Assembly: GCF_900188335.1 (NCBI RefSeq)
Contig: NZ_FZOY01000010.1
Span: forward strand, 62,001-126,000
Length of the DNA stretch: 64,000 nt
DNA from: Tropicimonas sediminicola
GTDB taxonomy: Bacteria; Pseudomonadota; Alphaproteobacteria; Rhodobacterales; Rhodobacteraceae
Reading direction: 5' to 3'
The position numbers and the translations under genes are program-made. Positions 55,502 through 64,000 of the stretch are shown in pieces. Below the pieces are notes generated by a model. It was not told the DNA's origin and did no database searches. It saw only the letters and a program-made list of their open reading frames with translations. Within the stretch, counting starts at the first letter, position 1. Each line of letters starts with the position of its first letter.

Positions 55502-56416
55502 ATGAAGACACTTCTCTTGACCGGGGCGCTGGCCGTCCTCTTGGGCACCGCCGCGATGGCACCGGCGGACCCGGCCCGCTTCGCGTCACCCGAGGAAGCG
55601 GTCGCGGCCCTGATCGCAGCCCTGGAGGCTGGAAGCGAGACTGCGGTTCTCGACGTGTTCGGCCCCGAGAATGCCGATATCGTCTCCACCGGCAACGCCG
55701 AGGAGGATCGGCAGATCTGGGGAGACTTCCTCCGAGATGCGCATCGGGTGAACCGGATCGAGCGCGACGGCGAGGACCGCGCCATTCTTCATGCGGGGCG
55801 GGACTTCTGGCCCTTCCCGGCACCGCTCGTCCGGACCGACGGGACCTGGAGCTTCGACGCCGAAGCCGCTCGCGAGGAGGTCCTGATGCGCCGCATCGGC
55901 CGCAACGAACTCGCGGTGATCGAGATCCTGCGCCGCGCACCGGAGATCCAGCGGACCTATCGCGAGACCGACCACGACGGGGACGGCGTCATGGAGTTCG
56001 CGGCGGCGATCCTTTCCAGCCCCGGCGCGCGCGACGGCCTCTACTGGCCGGAAACGCCCGGAGCCGCGCCGAGCCCGTTCGACGATGTGATCGCCCGCGC
56101 CAGCTTCGACGGCTACAGCGAGAATGGCGAGGATCGCGATCCCGAGCCCTTCGAGGGATATTACTTCCGCATCCTTCAAGCCCAGGGCGACGTCGCGCCT
56201 GGCGGCGCCTACAGCTACATGGTCGCTGGCAACATGGTCGCGGGTCATGCGCTTGTCGCCTACCCCGCGGCATATGGCGATACCGGCGTGATGAGCTTCC
56301 TCGTGGCAGAGGCCGGGATCGTCTACGAGGCCGATCTGGGCGAGGAAACCCTCGCGCGGGCCCAGGAGATCGACGCGTTCGATCCCACCGAAGAATGGGT
56401 GCCGGTGCAGGATTGA
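55502..56416 (+). CDS. Exported DUF2950 protein
   Basis: A 304-residue protein of the DUF2950 family. The N-terminus MKTLLLTGALAVLLGTAAMA is a signal peptide. The family pattern is visible: FASPEEAVAALIAALEAG, then WPFPAPLVRTDGTWSFDAEA, then RNELAVIEILRRAPEIQRTY, then the C-terminal YYFRILQAQGDVAPGGAYSY and GDTGVMSFLVAEAGIVYEAD. The function is unknown; DUF2950 genes regularly follow DUF3300 genes and the two proteins may act together at the cell envelope. It starts one base after the DUF3300 stop (TGA-G-ATG). Confidence 0.85.
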   Translation: MKTLLLTGALAVLLGTAAMAPADPARFASPEEAVAALIAALEAGSETAVLDVFGPENADIVSTGNAEEDRQIWGDFLRDAHRVNRIERDGEDRAILHAGRDFWPFPAPLVRTDGTWSFDAEAAREEVLMRRIGRNELAVIEILRRAPEIQRTYRETDHDGDGVMEFAAAILSSPGARDGLYWPETPGAAPSPFDDVIARASFDGYSENGEDRDPEPFEGYYFRILQAQGDVAPGGAYSYMVAGNMVAGHALVAYPAAYGDTGVMSFLVAEAGIVYEADLGEETLARAQEIDAFDPTEEWVPVQD

Positions 56417-56567
56417 TCGGACCGCCTCCGTCCGTTTCGACGCCACCACGCGGGCGCCGGAAATCGACCCGTCCGCCCGGGGTGCGTTGCGTGGACGCAC
56501 AGCGCTGTTGACTGCGGAGCAGTAGCCGGCAGAGGCTGCGCCGAGGCAATCGGAACTGGAGCACAGG

Positions 56568-57761
56568 GTGCACGCACAACTGGCCGTGCTGGCCGTTTTC
56601 GTCTTTCTCTACAGCCTCGTGTCGAAGCGGCTGGAGCGAACCAATTTCTCCGGCCCGATGATGTTCGTGGCCGTCGGATTCATCCTCGGGCCGGGACTGC
56701 TCGGATGGTTTCCGGGTGAAAGCCCGGACGGCCTCCTGCGCTGGCTGGCCGACCTGACGCTGGCGCTCTTCCTGTTCATCGATGCGGCCAACGCCGACCT
56801 GCCAACGCTCCGGAAACGCTACACGATACCTGCCCGGATGCTGCTCTTCGGCCTGCCCGGCGCGATGCTGCTCGGCTTCATCTTCGCACTCGCGCTCTTC
56901 GACAGCCTGAGCGCATACGAGGCCGCGATCCTGGCGGTCATGCTTGCGGCAACCGACGCGGCACTGGGCAAGGCCGTGGTGACGAACCCGGCGGTCCCGT
57001 CCCGGCTGCGCGAAGGATTGAACGTGGAAAGCGGATTGAACGACGGGCTCTGCGTGCCCTTCCTGTTCCTGTTCATCGCCCTGGAACTGGGCACCAGCGA
57101 GGGGACCGGCTACGGGCTGACGCTTCTGGCCGAGGAGCTGGGGATCGGCCTGCTGGTGGGCCTCGGGCTGACCGCGGCCGGGGGCGCGCTGCTGCGGATC
57201 TGCTGGCGACGGAGCTGGGTGTCGGAGACCTGGCTCCAGATGACCACGGTGGCGCTCGCCTTCGCCTGTTTCGCCGTCGCCCAGAGCCTGCACGGCAGCG
57301 GCTACATCGCCGCGTTCACCGGCGGCATGCTCTATGGCTTCATCGCCCACGGCAAAACCCACAAGCTGGTGCATTCGGCCGAGGGGATCGGCGAGGTGCT
57401 GGCGCTGCTGACCTGGATGCTTTTCGGCGTGGCCGTTGTCGGCTCCGTGCTCGACCACGCAACGTGGACGATCCTCGTCTATTCGCTGCTCAGCCTGACG
57501 GTTGTCCGGATGCTCCCGAACTACCTCGCGCTGATCGGAAGCGGCGAGCCGCCGTCCAGTCGCCTGTTCCTCGGCTGGTTCGGCCCGCGCGGAATGGCCA
57601 GCATCGTCTTTGCCATCATCGTGCTGGAGCACGGCGTGTCCAACGGGGAGTTCATCGCCCTCGTGGTCGCCTGCACGGTCCTGCTGAGCCTGATCCTGCA
57701 CGGGATCTCCGCCAATCCGCTGGCGCGCTGGATTGCGGGCCTGGATCGCGAGCAATCCTGA
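56568..57761 (+). CDS. Cation:proton antiporter (CPA1 family)
   Basis: A 397-residue membrane protein with about 12 helices and GTG start at 56568. Family features are FLFIDAANADLPTLRKRYTI and the central helix AAILAVMLAATDAALGKAVV (Asp carrying the exchanged ion), then LNVESGLNDGLCVPFLFLFI with the conserved N-x-E-S-x-x-N-D motif, and the C-terminal GWFGPRGMASIVFAIIVLEH. It would exchange Na+ or K+ for H+ across the inner membrane. It is probably a separate unit from the envelope pair, 151 bp downstream of it. Confidence 0.9.
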   Translation: MHAQLAVLAVFVFLYSLVSKRLERTNFSGPMMFVAVGFILGPGLLGWFPGESPDGLLRWLADLTLALFLFIDAANADLPTLRKRYTIPARMLLFGLPGAMLLGFIFALALFDSLSAYEAAILAVMLAATDAALGKAVVTNPAVPSRLREGLNVESGLNDGLCVPFLFLFIALELGTSEGTGYGLTLLAEELGIGLLVGLGLTAAGGALLRICWRRSWVSETWLQMTTVALAFACFAVAQSLHGSGYIAAFTGGMLYGFIAHGKTHKLVHSAEGIGEVLALLTWMLFGVAVVGSVLDHATWTILVYSLLSLTVVRMLPNYLALIGSGEPPSSRLFLGWFGPRGMASIVFAIIVLEHGVSNGEFIALVVACTVLLSLILHGISANPLARWIAGLDREQS

Positions 57762-57922
57762 CCGCCCGAGTCGCGCACGCTTGATGAGGCGGCGGCAGAC
57801 GTCCCGACGCGCCTACTGTCGGCCTCGCCGAAGGGCTGGACATCCACCCGGACCCGGTAGCTGCCGGTCATGGCGGGGTTTCCGGTTCTGCATTTGGACC
57901 GGCGGGGGCGCGCAGTCTACTT

Positions 57923-59842
57923 GTGGTGGACCCCCTCGCCCTCCCCTCGCCCGGCACCTCGATCTTGCAGCCCGTCCACCCTCGCCCTGTCGTCACCGCC
58001 GCTCCCCGTTCCGCGGCCGGGCTGAGCCCCGCAGGCATGCTCCGGCGCGCGGCGCGGCGGCTCGAGGTCCGCTCTGTCGACCTCGTGCCGGAGCATTTCA
58101 ACCGGACCGAGGGCTACCGCGCGGCTGTGGCGGTCGCGGTGCCGCTGCTGGTCGCCGTCGCTCTCGGCTCCAAGGAGATGAGCTGGGCGGTCTTTGCCGC
58201 TTTCTGGACCTGCCTCTGCGACGCCCCCGCGCCCGACCGGCAGCGCCGGCAGATCCTGTCCGCCTTTGCCGTGTTCGGTGCGCTGATCGCGTTCGTGGGT
58301 TCCTGGAGCGCTTCGGCCACGCCCACGGCGAGCATGGTGGCCGGGCCGGTCATGGTGTTCCTGATCATCCTGCTGTCCTCCGCCTTTCCCTCGGCCGGGC
58401 TGCTCGGCACGCTCCTGGCAGTAGTTGCCGTGGTCGCGGTGGGCTTTCCCGCCGACCCGGGCACCGCGACGGTCCAGGCACTGGCCTATCTCGGCGGGGC
58501 ATTCTGGGCGTTCCTGCTGATCACCGCCTTTTGGCGGCTGGAGCCGACAGCGCCCCTGCGCCACGCGACCCATGCCGTCGTCCTGCGTCTCATCGACATG
58601 GCCGAGGCGCTGGTGGCGACCGGCGACGGCTCCCACCGGGACGCGCAGTGGCACAGCAACCATGCCGAACACCGGCGTGCCGTTCGTCTCGCGGTCGAGC
58701 GGCTCAACACCTTGCTGGAGCGCTATCGGAACGAGCCTGACGATACCCTCGCTCCGTTCCTGAACGCCCGCGATGCGCTGGAGAAAACCTTCAACGCGCT
58801 GATCGCCCTGGATCACGCCTTCATCCACCGATCGGGGACCGCGGTGGAACGGATCGCCACCGCAGACGCCTTCCGCGCCGCCATGCTCGGATGGCCCGTC
58901 GACCGGGAAGAGACCGCGCCGGACGACGCCCGCCTCCGGCGCGGGATCGACCGCATCCGCAGGATCCGAGGAAAGCAGAGCGACCCGCTGATGATCGGCT
59001 GCCTGATCGCACTGGAAAACGCGACGGACCTCCTGCGGCCATCACCTGACGCCCCCGCAGAGATCCCCCCGCGCACCGCCGGCCACCCCAGCGGCAAGCT
59101 CCGCTTCCAACCGAAATACGCCATCCGGCAGACCGCCGGCGTGGTCTGGGTCTATTATGCCGCGATGGTCTTCGGCCTCGGCTATCCCTACTGGGCGAGC
59201 ATGGCCGTGATCGTCGTGCTTCAGGGCGGCGCGCGGATCACCTGGACGCGCGGGCTCGAACGCATCCTGGGCAGCCTGCTCGGCGGCTCGATCGCGCTCC
59301 TGCTGCTGCATGCAACCCACAGCGCGGCGATCCTGTCGCTTGGCGCGATTCTGCTGGCCGCGGTCGCGATCGCGCTCAGAACGGTCAACTACACGGTCTT
59401 CGTCATCTTTCTGACCATGCTGTTCATCATCGTGACGGAGATGCTTCAGCCGGGCACCGGCATCGCCTCGGCCCGGGTTCTGGACAACATGATCGGCAGC
59501 ATCGCGGCGATGGCGGCGGTCTTCGCGATCTGGCCGGAGACCGAGCCATCGCCACGCGACCGGATCGAACGGGGAGTGGAGGCCCACCGCGCCTATATCG
59601 AGGCCGTCCGCTCCGAGGCCCCGGCGGCCGAGATCCGGGCCGCGCGCCGCGCCGCGGGCCTTGCCAGCATCGAGGCCGAGGTTGCGGTGCATGGCCTTCC
59701 CGGCCTGACGCGCCGCTGGAAGAAGCTGCCCCATGCCGACGCCTCCGCACTCAAGGACCTGCGGGAGATGGCCGGGGAAGGCGCGGTGGCCTGGCACCGG
59801 CGCCTGGCCATCCGCACGTCGCGACCGAGCCCCAACACCTGA
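57923..59842 (+). CDS. FUSC-family integral membrane protein
   Basis: A 639-residue protein with two groups of membrane helices (about residues 65-200 and 400-540) separated by a cytoplasmic helical region. This is the pattern of the FUSC/YccS/AaeB group (fusaric-acid-resistance-like). Recognisable elements are WAVFAAFWTCLCDAPAPDRQ in the first bundle and YYAAMVFGLGYPYWASMAVI with LERILGSLLGGSIALLLLH in the second. Some members export aromatic acids; substrate here is unknown. A GTG start at 57923 is used; later starts would remove a proline-rich leader. Confidence 0.82.
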   Translation: MVDPLALPSPGTSILQPVHPRPVVTAAPRSAAGLSPAGMLRRAARRLEVRSVDLVPEHFNRTEGYRAAVAVAVPLLVAVALGSKEMSWAVFAAFWTCLCDAPAPDRQRRQILSAFAVFGALIAFVGSWSASATPTASMVAGPVMVFLIILLSSAFPSAGLLGTLLAVVAVVAVGFPADPGTATVQALAYLGGAFWAFLLITAFWRLEPTAPLRHATHAVVLRLIDMAEALVATGDGSHRDAQWHSNHAEHRRAVRLAVERLNTLLERYRNEPDDTLAPFLNARDALEKTFNALIALDHAFIHRSGTAVERIATADAFRAAMLGWPVDREETAPDDARLRRGIDRIRRIRGKQSDPLMIGCLIALENATDLLRPSPDAPAEIPPRTAGHPSGKLRFQPKYAIRQTAGVVWVYYAAMVFGLGYPYWASMAVIVVLQGGARITWTRGLERILGSLLGGSIALLLLHATHSAAILSLGAILLAAVAIALRTVNYTVFVIFLTMLFIIVTEMLQPGTGIASARVLDNMIGSIAAMAAVFAIWPETEPSPRDRIERGVEAHRAYIEAVRSEAPAAEIRAARRAAGLASIEAEVAVHGLPGLTRRWKKLPHADASALKDLREMAGEGAVAWHRRLAIRTSRPSPNT

Positions 59843-59962
59843 GGTGGCCGCTCGAAGTGGGCGCGGCTAAGGTGGCCCGGAAAAGCCCTGCCCGCCGCAG
59901 AGTTGCATTTCCCCGCGCTCCGATGGATACGGATTTGTTACTTTTTGTCTCCCGGAGCCCGT

Positions 59963-61327
59963 ATGACCGCCACGTCGATACGCCAGAGCACCCCGTCATC
60001 TGCAGAGATCTTCCGGCTGGCATGGCCGCTTGGTCTCAAGGCGATGATGCTCCACGGCATCGTGGTGATCGATGCCTGGCTGGTCTCGGCGCTCGGCGAG
60101 GAATCGGTGGCGGCGATGGGCCTCGCGGCGACGGTCGGCGGCCTGCTGCTCGGCGTGCTCTTCGCCTTCTCCAACGCCGCGCAGATCAGGATCGCGCAGG
60201 CCTACGGATCGGGCGACCCGGTCTCGCTCAAGACCGGCGCCTACATCGGGCTGCTGATCAACCTCGTCTCCGCCCTGCTCGGCATCTTGCTGGTCTGGAT
60301 CTTCGGGGACCGGGTCATCGAGGCCTTTGCCCACACCCCCGACATCGCCGCGCAGGCCGTCAGCTACCTCTCTGTCTTCATGTGGGTCGTCCTGATGGAG
60401 GCGGTGGCGCAATGCCTCGGCAGCTTCTTCAACGGATGCGGGCGCACCACCCTGCCCGCCTACAGCTATCTCATCGCCATCCCGATCAACGTGGCGGTCA
60501 GCTACTCGCTGATCCACGGGCATTACGGGATGCCGGAGATGGGCGTGGCGGGCGCAGCCGTTGGCAGCGCCATCTCCTCGCTCACCCGCGCGCTGTTTCT
60601 CGGCGCGCATTTCCTGCGGCTGACCGGCGGCTACCGGGATGTCACGGGCTGGCGGAACGGCACCTTCGGCGCCTCCCTGCACCGGCACCTGGTCTTTGCC
60701 ATGCCGATCGCCGGGCAGTTCATCTCCATGGTGATCGTCAACAACATCTGCATGTTCATCTACGCCAAGATGAGCGTTAACCAGTTCGCCGCGATGACGC
60801 TCATCAATCCCTGGGTGATGGTCGCGGGCAATTTCAGCACCGCCTGGGGCATGGCGACGGGGATCGCCGTGGCGCAGATGCTCGGCAACGGGCAGAGCGG
60901 GCCGGAGTTGAACGTCTTCCTGCGCCGCGCCTGGTGGGGGGCCTTCGTGGCCGCGCTGATCGTCGCTGGCTGCTTCCTCGCGCTCTGCCTGTCGGTGGAC
61001 GCGATCTACGCCAGCCTCGGAACCGAGACGCGTGCTGCGCTGGTCTCCTTCCTGCCCGTTCTGCTGCTCATGCCGCTGCTGCGCGGGTCGAACATCATGT
61101 GCGGTCACACGCTTCGCGCCGGAGGGGACACGCTCTATTCGATGAATGTGCACGTCCTGACGCAATGGCTGTTCCGGGTCCCGATGGTGGCGCTCTTCGT
61201 TCTCTGGCTGGACCTATCGGCGACCTGGGTCTTCTCGCTGATCCTGTTCGAGGAGGCGCTGAAGTTCCCGTTCTTCCACAGGCGGGTGCTTCAGGGCGAA
61301 TGGCGCAAGGGACCTGCCGAGGAATAG
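59963..61327 (+). CDS. MATE-family efflux transporter
   Basis: A 454-residue exporter with about 12 helices in two six-helix bundles. The first has FRLAWPLGLKAMMLHGIVVI and DAWLVSALGEESVAAMGLA; the second has HLVFAMPIAGQFISMVIVN and the paired FAAMTLINPWVMVAG. It should export cationic drugs or metabolites using a Na+ or H+ gradient. The start MTATSIRQST at ATG 59963 is preceded by GGAGCCC. It follows FUSC by 120 bp on the same strand. Confidence 0.88.
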   Translation: MTATSIRQSTPSSAEIFRLAWPLGLKAMMLHGIVVIDAWLVSALGEESVAAMGLAATVGGLLLGVLFAFSNAAQIRIAQAYGSGDPVSLKTGAYIGLLINLVSALLGILLVWIFGDRVIEAFAHTPDIAAQAVSYLSVFMWVVLMEAVAQCLGSFFNGCGRTTLPAYSYLIAIPINVAVSYSLIHGHYGMPEMGVAGAAVGSAISSLTRALFLGAHFLRLTGGYRDVTGWRNGTFGASLHRHLVFAMPIAGQFISMVIVNNICMFIYAKMSVNQFAAMTLINPWVMVAGNFSTAWGMATGIAVAQMLGNGQSGPELNVFLRRAWWGAFVAALIVAGCFLALCLSVDAIYASLGTETRAALVSFLPVLLLMPLLRGSNIMCGHTLRAGGDTLYSMNVHVLTQWLFRVPMVALFVLWLDLSATWVFSLILFEEALKFPFFHRRVLQGEWRKGPAEE

Positions 61328-61383
61328 GTCCGACCCGGAGCGCCGTTGTCGCGTCGGCTCGACCAAAGCAGCCGCCGCAAATT

Positions 61384-61466
61384 CATGGGATGTATTATCC
61401 GGGATTTGCGCCGATTCCGCCGACAAATTGACACTGCATGACATTTCACGCATAAGTCATCCCATG
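61384..61466 (+). promoter_or_regulatory. uxaA promoter flanked by a perfect inverted repeat
   Basis: TTGACA (61428-61433), a 17-bp spacer and CATAAG (61451-61456) form a good sigma-70-type promoter. It is framed by CATGGGATG (61384-61392) and CATCCCATG (61458-61466), perfect 9-bp reverse complements 65 bp apart. The downstream arm overlaps the expected transcription start, which suits a repressor such as the FadR-type protein encoded next to uxaA. Confidence 0.55.
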
Positions 61467-61540
61467 TTAAGCCCCTCGGATGCCCACGGGCCATCCGACG
61501 GCGACACTGCCAGAACCCCGGACACCAAGGCTGCCAGATC

Positions 61541-63070
61541 ATGACCACGCGAGCCCCGATCATCCTCCACGAGACGGATACGATTGCCATTCTGCCCAGC
61601 GGCGCAAGGGCGGGCGAGGATCCTCTGGGCATCGGCGCTCCGCTGGCAGCCCCGGTGCGCGCGGGACACAAGCTTGCCCGTCGCGACCACGCGGTTGGCG
61701 AGGCGATCCTGAAGTTCGGCCAGATCATCGGACGGGCGAGCGAGGAGATTCCGGCCGGCGCCCATGTACATTCGCACAACTGCGCCTTTTCCGATCATGA
61801 GCAGGATTATCGGATCGGCGGTGACCTCGAGGCTTCGAAGGCCGCGATCCCGGCCCTCGAGGGGCGCAGCTTTCTCGGGTACCGCCGCGCCAATGGCCAG
61901 GTGGGCACCCGCAATTTCATCGCGCTTTGCGCAACCGTGAACTGCTCGGCCACGGTGATCCGTCAAGCCGCGCAGGAGCTGTCGCTCTCGGGTGATCTGG
62001 ACGCCTTCGAGAACGTGGACGGCGTGGTCGCCTTTGCACACGGCACCGGCTGCGGCATGAACATGAAGGGCAAGGGTTTCGAACTGCTGGAGCGCGTGCT
62101 CTGGGGGCATGCCACGCATCCCAATGTCGGCGCGGCGATCTTCGTCGGGCTGGGCTGCGAGATGATGCAGATCGCCCACATGAAACATCTCTACGACGAA
62201 CAGCATGCGGATCGCTTCCACGGACTGACCATCCAGGAGACCGGCGGCACCCGGGCGACGATCGAGGCCATCAAGGCGAAGGTCAGGGACCTGCTGCCCG
62301 AGGTGAACGCCGTGCGGCGCGAACCCTGCCCGGCCTCCGACCTCAAGATCGCCCTGCAATGCGGCGGCTCGGACGGTTTTTCCGGCATCACCGCAAACCC
62401 GGCGCTCGGCGTCACCTCCGATCTGCTGGTTGGCCTCGGCGCCACGGCCATCCTGTCGGAAACGCCCGAGATCTACGGCGCGGAGCAATTGCTGCTGCGC
62501 CGCGCCACGAGCCCCGAGGTCGCGCAGAAACTGCTCGACCAGATCCACTGGTGGGAGAATTACGTCCAGATCAACCAGGGCAGCCTCGACAACAACCCCA
62601 GCCCCGGCAACAAGGCCGGCGGTTTGACCACCATCCTCGAGAAATCCCTCGGCGCGGTCGCAAAGGCTGGCGCGACGCCGCTCACGGCGGTCTACGACTA
62701 CGCGGAGAAGGTGACAGCGCCGGGTTTCGTCTACATGGACACGCCGGGCTACGATCCGGTCTGCGCAACCGGCCAGATCGCGGGCGGGGCACACATGGTC
62801 GTCTTCACGACGGGCCGCGGTTCGGCCTTCGGCTCGAAACCGGCGCCCACGATCAAGGTCGCGACCAACGACACCCTGTTCGCCGCGATGCCCGATGACA
62901 TGGACATCAATTGCGGTGACGTTCTCTCCGAGGGCGTGCCTCTGACGGACAAGGGGGCGGAGATCCTCGAGATGATCCTGGCCGTGGCCTCGGGCCAGAA
63001 GACCAAATCCGAGCTTCTGGGCCTGGGCGACAACGAGTTCGTCCCCTGGCAGGTCGGCGCGGTGATGTAA
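61541..63070 (+). CDS. uxaA: Altronate dehydratase, UxaA family
   Basis: Converts D-altronate to 2-dehydro-3-deoxy-gluconate in galacturonate catabolism. The 509-residue protein joins an N-terminal SAF domain (about 1-95, HKLARRDHAVGEAILKFGQI) to the galactarate dehydratase/altronate hydrolase domain: FLGYRRANGQVGTRNFIALC, VVAFAHGTGCGMNMKGKGFE, LKIALQCGGSDGFSGITANP and FVYMDTPGYDPVCATGQIAG, with cysteines for an iron centre. Galactarate dehydratase is a possible alternative. It would take galacturonate, once turned to altronate by genes not in this window, onward. It is convergent with the FadR gene. Confidence 0.87.
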   Translation: MTTRAPIILHETDTIAILPSGARAGEDPLGIGAPLAAPVRAGHKLARRDHAVGEAILKFGQIIGRASEEIPAGAHVHSHNCAFSDHEQDYRIGGDLEASKAAIPALEGRSFLGYRRANGQVGTRNFIALCATVNCSATVIRQAAQELSLSGDLDAFENVDGVVAFAHGTGCGMNMKGKGFELLERVLWGHATHPNVGAAIFVGLGCEMMQIAHMKHLYDEQHADRFHGLTIQETGGTRATIEAIKAKVRDLLPEVNAVRREPCPASDLKIALQCGGSDGFSGITANPALGVTSDLLVGLGATAILSETPEIYGAEQLLLRRATSPEVAQKLLDQIHWWENYVQINQGSLDNNPSPGNKAGGLTTILEKSLGAVAKAGATPLTAVYDYAEKVTAPGFVYMDTPGYDPVCATGQIAGGAHMVVFTTGRGSAFGSKPAPTIKVATNDTLFAAMPDDMDINCGDVLSEGVPLTDKGAEILEMILAVASGQKTKSELLGLGDNEFVPWQVGAVM

Positions 63071-63083
63071 GGGCGGAAACCGC

Positions 63084-63791
63084 TCAGCCTGCCCCTCCCG
63101 GGCTGGCGGTGCGGCTCTCGATCTCGCCGGGGTTCTCGGCGACCCATTCCAGCACCCCGCTGATGTGCAGCCACATCGCGCTCTTCGCCGCCTCCACGTC
63201 GCGAGCCTCGATCCCGCGCAGGATCATCGCATGCTCGGCGCAGACATCCGCAAGGTCCTGTTGCCGCCAGATCCGCGCGCGCATCGTCGGCCCGGACACC
63301 AGGCGCAGGAGCGATGTCAGGATCGGGTTTCCCGCGATCTCCGCGAGACGCTCGTGAAACGTGGTATCCGCCTCCATCATCGTTTCGGACGACTCGGCTT
63401 TCGCCATTTGGGCGAGGCTGTCCCGCAGCCGCTCCAGCTCGGTTTCCGTCCGTTTCGCCGCGGCGATCCCGGCCACGTGGAACTCGATCATGCGGCGGAT
63501 CTCGAGAAACCAGATGATCGCCTGCGGCCCCGACACGTCGACGGCAAAGCGCAGGGCGTCGAGCATCCCGGCCGGGTCCAGATCCGAGATATAGGTGCCG
63601 TCGCCCTGCCGCGCCTCGAGGATGCGCATGGTCTGCATGGCCCGGATGGCCTCGCGCAGCGAGTTGCGTGAAACGCCGAGTTGCGCCGAGAGTTCGGCCT
63701 CGTTGGGCAGGCGGTCCCCCGGTCGGAAGGCACCGGTCCGGATCAGGTCCTGCAGAAGCGAAATGGCCAGATCAACCTTGGTGATGCTCAT
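63084..63791 (-). CDS. FadR-type GntR regulator (FCD domain), candidate uronate-pathway repressor
   Basis: A 235-residue FCD-type GntR regulator. The winged helix is in residues about 5-70 (DLAISLLQDLIRTGAFRPGD, NEAELSAQLGVSRNSLREAI, MRILEARQGDGTYIS). The effector domain has metal-binding residues in MMEADTTFHERLAEIAGNPI and the late AEHAMILRGIEARDVEAAKS. It is convergent with uxaA, 13 bp from its end; a role as an ExuR/UxuR-like regulator of uxaA is inferred from position. The last 209 bp of the window, beyond its start, hold no recognised gene. Confidence 0.87.
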   Translation of the reverse strand: MSITKVDLAISLLQDLIRTGAFRPGDRLPNEAELSAQLGVSRNSLREAIRAMQTMRILEARQGDGTYISDLDPAGMLDALRFAVDVSGPQAIIWFLEIRRMIEFHVAGIAAAKRTETELERLRDSLAQMAKAESSETMMEADTTFHERLAEIAGNPILTSLLRLVSGPTMRARIWRQQDLADVCAEHAMILRGIEARDVEAAKSAMWLHISGVLEWVAENPGEIESRTASPGGAG

Positions 63792-64000
63792 GACCTGATC
63801 CTCCCCGCCCGCGGGCCAAGTTGTTCGGAGAGCGCGTGGCGCTGTCGTCCCCCGGTTTCGTCCGAAGGTATGCGGCGCCGCGATGGGCCTGCAAGCGACG
63901 TTTCGAAAGGACCGTGGCCACGCCCGTCAGGTCTTTGGCAAGCCCCTCGACGGGGCGCCCGGGCCGCTTTGCTCCGGTCCCGCGCCATCCGGAGGCATTC

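Noticed and set aside
63788-63988. 66-residue minus-strand frame overlapping the FadR start
   Set aside because: Arg-rich with no motif and no ribosome binding site; judged spurious.
1-64000. tRNA, rRNA, CRISPR arrays, insertion sequences, integrase or attachment sites
   Set aside because: I read both strands for cloverleaf-like, direct-repeat/spacer and transposase patterns and found none I could support; a tRNAscan or ISfinder search was not possible.

Overview
The window looks like a chromosomal stretch from a high-GC alphaproteobacterium, most likely a marine Rhodobacterales (Roseobacter-type) heterotroph. This is inferred from strong G+C bias, dense translationally coupled operons, many solute-binding-protein transporters and a sinorhizobial-type FrcBCA cassette. 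It is not established by any marker gene here. I see no rRNA, tRNA, CRISPR array, phage or intact insertion sequence.

Layout. 1-2456: a truncated LysR regulator, an AraC regulator and an SDR oxidoreductase. 2898-13546: a minus-strand pectin-oligomer operon (GH4 alpha-galacturonidase, TogMNA-B type ABC importer, GH28 polygalacturonase, GH105 unsaturated galacturonyl/rhamnogalacturonyl hydrolase, pectin methylesterase) with a divergent AraC regulator. None of the four hydrolases has a visible export signal, so saccharification appears to happen after import. 13654-26951: a tricarboxylate island (cupin, AbrB-type membrane protein, TcuB, TcuA, TcuR, a D-2-hydroxyacid dehydrogenase, a tandem Usp protein, a PrpF/aconitate-isomerase-like protein, a TctA-TctB fusion, TctC and the TctD/TctE two-component pair). 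27029-33073: a redox/stress group (MsrQ-like, NmrA/QorB-like, two SnoaL-like secreted proteins, DUF2218, LysR, TetR and a quinone-oxidoreductase-like MDR).

33176-46447: a candidate four-carbon (or branched) sugar-acid module. It holds a 2-hydroxyacid dehydrogenase, a TIM-barrel isomerase-like protein and a transketolase on one strand. On the other strand is a seven-gene operon running from a second TctCBA importer through an ABM protein and a metallo-beta-lactamase-fold hydrolase to OtnK and OtnC. A divergent trio follows: LeuB/tartrate-dehydrogenase-like, Gfo/Idh/MocA and GntR. A shared 12-bp word plus a spaced TTAA in the two control regions suggests one regulon. 46448-47335 holds only a decayed RTX/Ig-like gene fragment. 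47336-51736: a ROK regulator and FrcBCA (fructose-type ABC importer). 51979-61327: gamma-glutamyltransferase, a DUF3300-DUF2950 envelope pair, a cation/proton antiporter, a FUSC-family protein and a MATE exporter. 61541-63791: UxaA/altronate dehydratase with a convergent FadR-type regulator, which could take galacturonate-derived altronate onward.

How it works together. The sequence describes a scavenger of plant or algal cell-wall breakdown products. Separate importers bring in oligogalacturonides, tricarboxylates, a C4/C5 acid and fructose-like sugars, each with its own regulator. A striking shared detail is that each of the four solute-binding-protein genes is followed by a perfect GC-rich hairpin in the adjacent intergenic gap.
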